Part shown: in pieces, positions 1-11,100 of the stretch | Numbering within the stretch: position 1 is the stretch's first letter | Layout: the number at the start of each line of letters is the position of its first letter | Source of the DNA: Alligator mississippiensis | Taxonomy: Eukaryota > Chordata > Crocodylia > Alligatoridae | NCBI RefSeq assembly: GCF_030867095.1 | Contig: NC_081824.1 | Span: 176,460,933 to 176,524,932 of the forward strand | Direction: 5' to 3' | DNA: 64,000 nt | Translations under genes and position numbers: made by a program | Notes under the pieces: model-generated | What the model was told of the DNA's origin: nothing | Databases searched by the model: none | Seen by the model: only the letters and a program-made list of their open reading frames with translations

Positions 1-603
1 ACAAGCAAAATATGTTTGGAAACCCAATACTGAAATTGGTTATTTAAATTATTTGAATGTCCAACTGTCCCTGGATAGCTTCCATGGTAGGTGGCCATAA
101 ATGCACATTGCTGCTATGTGGTGCAGTGTTTCAATACCTGGATAGTCCATGTCTCCCTGACATTTGTGGCAGGACAAAGGACCTAAGGAATAGAATTAGA
201 ACTATCTTTTTCCGGGGCTGAGCTTGAGAGGGCTCTAAAACTGTAGGAGCGGTATAAGGAATTACATAGACAGGGATTTTTTTCCAGTGAATAATGTTAT
301 ACCTTTTTTTTTTTTTACTACACCTCATCCTTTTAAAAAATATTTTGTTTCATGTATTTTATTCTCCTTGTGCCGCATACATTTGATGAGTACCAGTATA
401 ATTGTATCTTGCAATTAGCATGAACATCACCAAAAAAATAATTTATTATTGCTGTCTAATTTTACACCGAGGAAAGTTTTTATTTCTAAACATACCTCTA
501 AAATTAATGTTATGTTCATGTTAATGGCCAGAATTGTTAAACCCAATGTCTAGGTCAGGTTCCTAAATCTATGGTTAGACCCTTTTTTAAGGATGTGGTG
601 AGC
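1..603. other. CLIP4 intron, AT-rich, nothing recognised
   Basis: This is intronic sequence upstream of the first recognised CLIP4 exon. It is AT-rich with short A/T runs. No exon-like frame with homology to CLIP4 and no clear repeat family is visible. Confidence 0.6.
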
Positions 604-611
604 ACTTATAC

Positions 612-1386
612 TAGGGTTACCATATATCCGGGTTTTCCTGGACGTGTCCTTTTTTGGGGGCCTCCCATCTCCGTCTGGGATTTTGCTGTGCTGCCACATT
701 CCCGGCACTTCCTGGCTTGCTCCAGCAAGGAGCTGCTTGGGGCTGGGGAGAGCAGAGGGAAGGTGATTGGAGTCCGGGTCATCTGTGTGCATCTTGGCAG
801 CTGCAGGCATGCAACTCTGTCAGGGGTGGGGTTTGGAGAGTCAGGGCTCGGGACTGTCTGGGGTGTGTGTGTGTGTGTTTGTGTCTGTCTGTGGATCGGT
901 GTGCAAAGGGGCAGCTGCCTGTCGGTGCTGGGGCTGCAGCAGGGTGGGGAGGAGGGGGAGGGGATCTTCAGGGGCAGCAGGGAGTTGCGTGGGCAGCAGG
1001 GCTGGGGAGGGCAGGGGGCTGCGGGTTGGGAGTGAGCATTACTAGCAGGGCTGGGGGCAGGGGGCTGCTGGTTGGGAGTGAAGGGGCAGCAGTAGGGCTG
1101 GGGGGGGCTGTGGCCTGGGAGTGAGGGGCACCAAGGGGGTGGGGGGCTGTGGGTCAGGAGCACAGGGCACAGGCACGGCCAGGTGGTTACAGGTCCGTAG
1201 TGAGGGGTATCAGCAGGGACAGGGGGGCTATAGGTTAGGAGTGAGGAGCAGCAGCAGGGTTGGGGGGGCTGTAGCTTGGGAGTGGGGGCAAGGCACGGGC
1301 ATATGAGCACCAACCTCCACCTCACAGTCATATACCCCCCACCCCCCCAGTGTCCTCTTTTTTGAAATGGGAAATATGGTAACCCT
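612..1386. mobile_element. Non-autonomous hAT-like transposon with GC-rich repetitive body
   Basis: The left end TAGGGTTACCATAT and right end ATATGGTAACCCT are inverted copies, and they are flanked by a perfect 8-bp duplication ACTTATAC (604-611 and 1387-1394). An 8-bp target duplication is the hAT signature. The interior is strongly G-rich on the + strand and built of degenerate repeats around GGGGCAGCAG and TGGGAGTGAGGGG at roughly 40-50 bp spacing. A short GT microsatellite sits near 863-890. Long open frames here are GC-rich artefacts; no transposase is present. Confidence 0.88.
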
Positions 1387-1406
1387 ACTTATACATGGTC
1401 TTAGTC

Positions 1407-1676
1407 CAATGGTGCCCAGCCTTTTGGCTTCACAGGCCAGAAGGGCAGCTCTGGGTTGGTCCGTGAGCCGGATCCTGTCTGTGGGCCAGACTCCTCTGCA
1501 TACGGCTGGCCTGGCTGAGGCCCAGTCCAGCTGTGTGGGGCCTGGTTGGGGCTTGGCAATTTGGTGGGAGGGGAGTGGTAACAGTGTTACTTGCCGCTGC
1601 TCTCCAACGGCTACATTTCCATATTTGTGGGGAGCCACATGGGCCAGATGACATATTTAGGGGTTGAGCACCCCTA
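1407..1676. mobile_element. Short hAT-like element
   Basis: It starts CAATGGTGCCCAGCC and ends GGTTGAGCACCCCTA, about 10 of 15 bases inverted-complementary. It is flanked by TCTTAGTC (1399-1406) and TGTTAGTC (1677-1684), 7 of 8 matching. It lies only 20 bp after the previous element. There is no coding capacity. Confidence 0.7.
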
Positions 1677-1940
1677 TGTTAGTCTGTGGAAACTGTAGGG
1701 CTCAGCACCTTTGAAAATAAAATGCCGTAATTAGAGAAACAGATACCTAACTTCAGACAATGGATAATTTTAGCCACTGTTTACTTAAGAAAAAGGGAGG
1801 GAAAGGAGCTGAACCATTTCAAAGAAATGCTAATGACATTTTTCATAGCCAGGATTTGCATTGTGTTAATATTAACTTTTTAAACTTATGCCTCCCTCCC
1901 CACAACCCCTTCCTTTTCCTTTGCTATTTTGTCATTCTAG

Positions 1941-2177
1941 AATGACAAAGGCCAGATTCCAGCAGATGTGGTTCCTGATCCAGTGGATATGCCATTGGAG
2001 ATGGCAGATGCAGCAGCCAGTGCAAAAGAAATCAAACAGATGCTGTTGGATGCAGTGCCTTTATCATGTGACATCTCCAAGGCCATGCTTCCAAACTACG
2101 ATCATGTCACTGGCAAAGCCATGCTTATGTCCCTTGGACTGAAACTGGGAGATCGTGTTATCATTGCAGGACAGAAG
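1941..2177 (+). CDS. CLIP4: CLIP4 exon: end of ankyrin region and start of CAP-Gly 1
   Basis: Acceptor TCATTCTAG is followed by 79 complete codons beginning NDKGQIPADV and ending GDRVIIAGQK, then donor GTACAA. Both ends are phase 0. The first part continues the helical region after the ankyrin repeats (VDMPLEMADAA, KEIKQMLLDA). The end, LKLGDRVIIAGQK, is the first strand of CAP-Gly 1. A downstream in-frame Met exists but the splice acceptor, not an ATG, defines this segment. Confidence 0.96.
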
Positions 2178-5100
2178 GTACAAGGATGAAACTGAAACTG
2201 CCTAAATAACCTCTCTGTAGTGGAACTTAGCTCTTTTCAAGCACATTTCTCAACTGTAGGTATAACATTTATGAAAAGTATGGAATGTGGATGGCAGTAG
2301 AACTATGAAGATACTTTCTTTCCTTATTTAAAGCAAAGGGAAATCCTTTTATGATAAACTGAATGCTTATGTGTTAGTGGAACATTTTCATTTTGTAAAG
2401 CAGTTGTTGACAGGGAAAAGTCTCTATTTTGCATCTGCAAATTCTCCTTAACAGACCATTGAAATCAGTGTGTGAGATCTAGTCTTTCCAGTGTATTTTG
2501 TGGGTACAAGGTGAACCAAGGACCTTGAGAGAACTTAATAATATCAGTTGCAGAATTTTGAGTTGCTATACTTTAAATTGAGAGGTTGTATGCTTTGTAG
2601 GGTTAATTTAGTTACTATTTCCAGAAAGCATTAAAAGGTACACTTAATTCTGTTTAGCCTTTAGTAACCAACTTTCATTGGTACAATGCAGCCGAAAACT
2701 CCAATGAAACCTTGCTGGGGTATAGGGACAGCAATGCAAATACTTTTATTATAGCTCTACCTCAAAGTTAAAAAAAATGTTCATGTTGTTTTTTTTAACC
2801 ACCATGCCATAGTTACCCAGATAACTTTGGAAAGTTATGTTTATACTACTGTGGTTACAAAATACATGTGTTTTTCTTTGCTTTGGATAGTGAGAACTTT
2901 GAAATAATTTGATTATATTCTTTTAACAAAAAATTGACAGTACATTTGTGACAGTTGTGCAGGCAGCTATTTATGTTAGCATAATTCTATATTTGGATAT
3001 TTGTGTATTGCTGATAACAGTATTTGCATATACCATTTTTTCTAATTTTTGTATATTCAGATTTATAATGCTAATGATTCATTTCAAAGTGGTTTTTCCT
3101 CAAGGGTGTATAGCAGCTTTCAATTATAAATTTGCATTCAACATTTTACTGAAATGAGGTCAGAAAAGGTATAATTGCTAGTGATACACAATTAATTCTA
3201 ACCAAAACACATACAAGGAACCATTTCTTCTGACAGAGTAATTAATGAATATATGAAAGTTTAGTTAGCTATAAATCACTGCATAATGAAAACAAAGAAG
3301 AAAATACCAGTGATCTGATATTTTAGCTGCAAGTTAGTGTAAATTTTGTAACAAAGAGGATATTAATGTTTTTTCTCGTCATTCATTTTTTGAAATTTAA
3401 AGAATGGACAGAACTCTAACTTCATTTGATATTTCATTAGTACTCTTGGTATCTTTTGTGGGCTGTAGCACTTTCACTTTCATATTTAGCCTTGCATTTG
3501 AAGAAGCATGCCTGTTGGAATTTTTTAATATTAATCCTTCTTCCTAAGGCCAAAATGCATTTTAATATTATATTTATGGGTGAACTAGCACAATTAAAGC
3601 TGCAAAAGGGACTGAAAGGGGAGTAATTGCAGGAAGAGGGTGTTTATTTAATCTACTTAAGAAAACAAAATGTAAAAGTGATTTGAATCCAATGAAAGAA
3701 GTAAGGGTTTCTTCTTCTGGTCAGATCTGAAGAAGAATGTCTTGCATTTGAAAGCTTGTCTAATTCTATCCCCACTATACAGTTGATCCAATAAAAGAGC
3801 CCACCCTAAGAAATCTTTGTCTCCTATAATTTTTGGACCATCACAGCTACAACATCACTTACACTTGAATCCAGTGTCTGGGATTCTGAAGAGAGAGGGC
3901 AGTCTTTGTTAATGATTCCACAGCTTCTGTCTTCAGTTCAAATCTGTGACATTTTAATGCACATCTTCTGAGACCACAAGGAGGGGCCCACTTGCAAAAT
4001 AAAGAAAATCAGTCCAGGTGTTCCTGATTATATATTTTAAAGCAGTATCTAAATATAATTTTTAAAAACAAAAGTAAGTCCTTGTTTTTACCATCCTAAG
4101 GAAGGAATAATGGGCATGGACTTCTTTTTTTAAACTTTTGAAGTTTCAGGTCAGTATGAATATGATTCATGTATCTACATGGAAGTCCAATTACATGCAA
4201 GTCCAATTCACCTGGATACTTGAACATGTTCCTAATCCTGTACAGGTGAGTGGTCTCATTGAAGTCAACGAGAGGAAAACCTGCTTACATTTCAGCTCAT
4301 GATGAAATATATTACTGAACTGGTGTTATAATCTAATGGTACTTACTGAATTTGATTCTTAACTTGAGTGAAAATGGCCACTGTTTTTTAAACTAAGATG
4401 AATTAGTTCTATCGTTTACAGCTTAAGAAATGCATTATCTTGCATTGAAGGAAATTGATGTATTTTCAAAGGAGATTGTCATGTTCACATTTCTCTGCAT
4501 ACTGCTTAATAGTCTTGAGATGACTTAGTCGTCTTTCATAGTAAATACTTTGTCTGTTTCAAATGGTTACTATTCACAAAGTCATTTGATTTTGGTTTAT
4601 TCTTTTCTTTAGGTTGGTACATTAAGATTTTGTGGTACAACAGAATTTGCCAGTGGACAGTGGGCTGGCATAGAACTGGATGAACCAGAAGGAAAGAACA
4701 ATGGAAGTGTTGGAAAAATCCAGTATTTCAAGTGTGCAGCAAAATGTGGTAATGGCTTCTTTTGGTGATTTAAACCATTTGAAACATTAATTAAAAAAAA
4801 ACAAAACTTGTAAGAATGTCCACCCTCTTTTGTTGGATAATTAAAATTAATCAATTCTTAATTTAACTCTTCCTAACTCTTTTTTTAACATCAAACTTAT
4901 TTAAAAGAGAGCATTTCTGATGACTTACAGAACTCTAGTGTACTATTCTTCTAGTTTTGCCACCACTTTTAATTAAGATATTTTCTTTTCTTACAGCTAA
5001 ATTGTTTTTCTGTTTAGCTTTCTTTCATTTCTTGCTTTGCCTGCCTTTCTTAAAATTTTCTTTTGTGGTATTCTTTCTGATATACTTTTCTTAAAGAGAT

Positions 5101-8100
5101 TAGTCAGGGAAGAGCCAGGGTAGATTTTCACCTTGTTGACCAACTAAATCAGATATATAGCAGTTCTGCTTCCTACTGTCCTTTCACAACATCTGATGAA
5201 GTGAGCCTTCTTGTGAAAGCTTACGCTTTACGGCTCTAATTTTAATTAGACTATAAGTTACAAATCTATCTTGCTTTCTGCCATACTTTTCTTAAATTTT
5301 CTTCCCAGTGCAAGTCCCCAAGCCTCCCTTCTTTGCCATATTAGGTGTTTCTTTTATAATTTTTGTCAGCTTTTAATTGGCATTTTATTGTGGGCTTTTT
5401 TTGAGTACTTGAGTGGGTGTATACATCTGTCTGCTTGCCCATTGAAGATGTACTACAAATTTTATGTCTAGGGACTTACTCAAATTGTGAGTTTGCGGAT
5501 TTCGCAGAAATCACAAAATTGGGTGAAATCTGTAGGGGAAACCCCCCTCCTCCAAAAAATTTACTAAAAATATAAATGCTGGCTGGCTCCTCAGTGGGAG
5601 CCAGTAGTCCTCCCAGCCATGCAACCCAGCACAAAGGAGCCTGCTGGCATGAAGGTGAGCAGGCAAGAGCAGCCCCCGCCACCCCTCACCACTGATTGGC
5701 TGAGAGGGCTGCCTGTTGTGCAGCTCCACCCCTCTTCAATCAGGGACAGAGCCTCATGATGGACAGCCCTATCAACCAATCAGCAGCAGAGGGTGGGACC
5801 AGTAAGGCCCCTAGCCAATCAGAGGTGTGGGGAGTGCACCCACAAAAATGGCAACTGGCCATGTGATCTGCCTGCCTGCAAAATTGACTGGTCACCTCCT
5901 TGAGTTAGGTGGTAGACCCCAAATTATGTTGATTCAGGGTCACATAGTAAGTAATACGGCAAAAACTTTCCAACTATTGCTACTCTGCATTCCATACTAC
6001 ATGTTAATAGCGATTTATATTTTGTTTCTTAAAATGTCCACAGGCATCTTTGCACCCCTTTCTAAAATAAGTAAGGCTTCAGATCACAAGAAGAATCCTG
6101 TAAGAAGTCCTTCCACACGATCTTCACCTTTGGTCAAATCCAAGAAAATCGATGTAACACGCGTAACTTCCAAGGTGAATACTGGTATGTATTACCAGTA
6201 GCATATCTGACTGTTTCCAAAAGTTAGACAGATCCTGCATATCCTGATGTTAAAATGCTTGTTTGGAGTCAGTTCATCCTCTTGCAATGAGTAAAATGGA
6301 AGGAAATATACCAATAATATGTTTTTGTAATTGAAGTTAGCGGTGATGAGAACTTAGTATCTGCTACTACCTAACAACTGTAGCCACTGTGCCTCTTTGG
6401 ATCAGGCCACATAACATCATTATCATAAGATACTATTTTTTTGTCATCAGTACATTAGGAGACAGGTATGGCACATTGTTTTACATTTCCTACAGTATTA
6501 TGTAAATAATCCTGAAGGTAGGCACATCACTTAATCTTTGTCTCTCAAGTTTCCCATTTGGAACCTGAGACTAATTTTATCCTCATTCTTGCTTTTCTGT
6601 TTAGATTCCAAACTCTGAGGCCTAAGGAGTATTATTCAGGGTCTAACAAGCACAAATAGATTCTAGTTGTGGTTAGTTAACTCAGCGTTTCCCAACCTTT
6701 TTTGTCCCATGGCACCCTTACCTAAATAAAAAAGCACCGGGAGGGGGCCAGTGGCATGCAGCCAGCTGGATGCTGATGGGGAGGGGTGGCAGCCATCTGG
6801 ACAGCATTTTGGGCTTGAGCCACGCTCCCCCTCTGTCTGTGTCCGCAGCAGCAGGCAGGGGGCATGGCTCCAGCCCAGAATGCCGTGGCACACTTAGACA
6901 TGCCTGATGGCACACCAGTGTGCTGTGGCATACCAGATGGGAAATGCTGAGTTAACTCATGTCATTCAATGTGTTCATTCATTATTTCCTTTCTTGAGGC
7001 CTGCCTAAGTGGACTGAGCATAAGACAGCACAGGTTTATAGGTAGAGGGATATAAATATGTGGCAGAGCACAGGGTGTCTCTGCCACTTTAAGGGCCTGG
7101 AGCTGGCAGCCTCCAGGTGCCTGATTAGGGCAGCCATTTTGGGGCTTATATAAACCAGGCAGTTTGGCTGCAGGAGGTCAGGCAGCAACATCGCCTGGCC
7201 ATAGGGCTGCTGTGAACGACCCGGAGGTAAGGGGGAGCTGCAAGGGGTTGGCAGGAGGCTCCTGGTCCTGGGCATGACCTGAAACTGCACCCTGCCGGGA
7301 GTGGGTGGTCTGGTGGGGCTCTCAGTGGCGTGGGAGCCCCCAGGAAATGCCAGGCCAGTTATCACCCCGGTGAAAGGCGGGTCGGGGCGCCTTAACCCCT
7401 AGCTCCCACCACCACCGGGTGGGTGACCCCTGAGTTGGATGAGGGCCGAGAGGGCCAGTGCTATGAGGGCCGAGAGGGCCAGTGTTTGTGAGGGGCCCAG
7501 AGAGGGCGGACCCCGAGAGTGGGAGTGATGTGGGCAAGGTGCTGCGGTTGCTCCTAGGAGGAAGGGAGTAGTGGCACGGTGAGGCCCAGTGTTAGTGAGT
7601 GGCTAGAGAGACCCAGCCCGAAGGGGAGAGTCCCCTCGACTGGCCCATGCTGGGGCCAGGACCAGTGAGGGTCAAAAGGGCCGGGGGCCCACCGCGAGGG
7701 ACGCCCAAGAGCCGGGGGCCTGGGGTCCCGACTGGCCTTGAGGTGGGCCAGGGCTAGGTAGCCGAAGGTTCCCGGGGAACCACACCCGAGAGAGGAACAA
7801 GGCTTCGGGGGAGTGAGGTAGCCCAGATGACGGTGGAGTGGCCGCCTGAGTAGTGAAGACCATAGTGGGGTCTTGCATAGAAGATTCTGGGGCCCAGTGT
7901 GGGGGCCGGTGAGGAAGAACACCGTGATGCCATCTGCGAGGCTTGGGCTGCGGTATTAGGGGAGGTCAGAACCGCAGAGCACCCCTTGGCATCGGGGCAT
8001 TACGATGGGCAGCCTCCCGCTTAATTATCATCTTAATTGAACTCATTATCATCAAAGGCGTGGCGGGCGAGATAAGCGGGTGGTTGCCCAGAGACAGGTG

Positions 8101-11100
8101 GGCGGGCCATGAAGAGCTCGGCCCTGAGTAGGCCTGCTGTCACGGTGACAGGTGGGTGGGCCACAGAGTTCGGCCCCGGGAGTCCCCCTGCCACAAAATA
8201 CATTCCCAACAAGTTTATTAAAATCCTCAAAAATATCATTTTTACTGTAACATGCAGCATAGCATGTATTGACTGCAAGATGGAATGATGAAAGGTAGCT
8301 TTTTTGGCAGTGATTTAGAATGAACTGCATAACTCAGGTCTCCAGTACATGTTACATGTATTATGCAATTAGTGGGTTAGTTGTACCATTAATTTAGATT
8401 GTATACATGTGAAAATTAACGGTTGCAGCATAAAAAGGTCCATTCAGCTATAATGTTAGAGCTGGAAAATGTATACTAACTTTATAGCTGGTTTCTATCT
8501 AGCTTTAATTTGCATGTATAGCATAGCTATGCCTCTGTGACTGGGAGTCCTACACTTGAAGGGACTCCCAGCCACAGCATTGTCCCACAGGCTGCTGAGG
8601 ATGAGAGTCTCCTCAACTGATGGGACTGCCATCCACATAGTGGGAGCCAGTGCAGGGGGAGCCCAGGATCCCAATACACAGCAATAAGGCCTACTAGGAT
8701 CTGATGCTGGATCCCACAGGCATTCCTCCTGCTATGTATGTGTCTCGTGGCAGGAGGCACAATTGTGTGGATCATTCATTAGATCCTGTCATGCCTTTAC
8801 CTGGACATCTGGAACAGCCCTTTACTTGTCTCTCTTACTTTCATGCACATGTGTAACCACAGAATGCATGTTGCTCTCTGACAGTCAAACATAATTGAAT
8901 CTACACTTTCTAGGCATACATGGCGCTTCACATTTTTGAAGGGTTGTCTGTCTGTCTATGTTAGAAATGGGGTATTTAAGGTCAGATCCCAATTGATAAA
9001 TTATGTGTCTACATAGGGTATATATGGAAAATAGGTACCTAAATCACAAAGCTCCCCACCCTGTTCCAGTGGCCACAAAATTCTGTAGGTATTTAAACTT
9101 GTTCAGAACCTATATTTTGACTTGAGAAGATTCGTAAGCACCTAAACCTAAGCTTTTAAGAGAGTACACATGCACTCGGTAAGGAGCAGCTGGATACCTA
9201 GCTTCTGTTGCTATCAGGATCAGAATTGAGGAAGTGTCTAACCTCTTCCTAAGTTCTAGAGGGGCCCATGTAGTAGGTGTCTTTGGAGCTTGCCTAACTT
9301 ATGCTAACAGCACTGAATAAAAACACACAAAGGCAGCACCATGGCCACTGCCACTTGAAAACTAAGGTAGAGGGGGGATGTTGGGGGAGGATCCTGCTCA
9401 CCTTTTGTGGTAGTCAGTGGTTAGAGCACCCAAGAAGTGGAGACTTGAGTTTCTGGCCCTCCGTAGCCTGAGGGCATTCTTCCCCACCCCCCTAAACTGC
9501 ACTTGAAGTACGCTGCACAACAGCACCTTTAACTTGGCTTTTTCCGCCACGCACCCCCCTCCCCTGCTGTGGAGGGGCCCCAGCAACCCCGCCACTCACT
9601 CCTGATAGGCTGGGAGGTAAAACTACGGTTTTAAATATTCTGTATTGTTTGCCTCCACTGCTGACTGGCTGAGGGGCCCTGGTGGCCCTGTTGTTGATTG
9701 GCCATGAGGCAAAAGCCATGGCATATATGTATTCCCGTGTTTTGTGCGTCCTCTTGGCTAGCTCTAAGTGTTTCCTTGTTTGGAGCCAAGGTGCATAACT
9801 CTCCCCATTCACTGCACAGGTCTCCTAGGCTGTGTGAATCTCTCTTCTGGTTGAGTTGCCTGTTTTCAGGAATGATAAAGCCTAAGTGGATCCAATCCTT
9901 CCTTAGTATAATTTAAACGGCTCAAATTGCCTGGTTGGGAAACATGTCGAATTCTCCAAGTTTCTGATCATTTTAAAACTTAGCAGCCTAACTGTCCATG
10001 TACAGACAATTCTCATAATATCCATGCTTTTTTGAAAGTTGATTCTTTTCATGGGATGCTTATTTTTAATTAATTAAATACGAAGATTGCCCAGTGAGTA
10101 GCCCTGTTGATATCTTTCTATGAAACAGTCTTAAATTTTGTCTGTTCAGTCCTCTCAGAATATTGAGAAACAAGATAATTTGTTAAGGCTGAGCTGGGCT
10201 TTATTTGAAAAGATTTTGAAAGAAAGGGTAAAGGATTGTTTTTGTCAGAGCCAGTGCATATGTGATAGGTTCATCAAACTCTCTCTTATGACACAGCTGT
10301 GCCTAGCTGTCTTTATGAATCCAAACACTTGACATTTGCTTTAGGAAAAAATCAGAGTAGATTATGCATCATGTACCTAGCAGGGCCCATATGATCAAGC
10401 AGTATGTAGTGAGCTGCCATTGTAAGACATTTTTTGAGCTAAAAGACACATTAGACTTTATGTGCTTGGCTGATTCAAAGGCTAGAATGGGATGAAAAAA
10501 AGCTACAAATATAAAGATTTTCTTCTGTAACATTTATTTGCATTACTGAATTACATTTCTTAACTAGTAGCATATTGCTTGTGTTACAGACCATGAAAAA
10601 TAATTAGAACATTTTCAATTATCTTTGATAGACCTCTGTAAAGCATTACCTCTATTTTTCAGTATAGATTTAAAAAAAATTCTACTTTTGATATTTGTAC
10701 TTGAGAATCATTAACTCTTCAAATTGTTTATAAGGTTTAATCAATAACAGTAATTTTATTGCCCATTCTGAGGAAAAATCTTCCAGCAGTCATCACTGCT
10801 CTTATTGATCTGATATTCTTATGCCTGAAATATAAAACACCATAGAAGAGAATACAATAGAATAGAATAAATTCACAAACTAGTAACAAATAATTTAACA
10901 GCCAGACTAAGTCAATAAATATAGTTAATTAAAAGTAAGTAAATGTTGTAGGTGTGTTTCATGAGGGCAGAATTAGCTGGAAAGGTTTGTTTTTGCCTGA
11001 TAATTGAACAAAATCTTTTATAGGTAGGAAATGGCTCGCCAATGAATCCTAGACTTAAGTAGGAAAATTAGTTCATAAATTAAATTAGTAAAGTATTCAT

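Noticed and set aside
571..1331. Long open frames on both strands (up to 241 codons)
   Set aside because: They lie inside the GC-rich repetitive body of a hAT-like element, overlap in several frames at once and show no domain.
7036..7922. Minus-strand proline-rich frames over 100 codons
   Set aside because: They fall within the GC-rich apparent LTR; no gag or other retroelement similarity.
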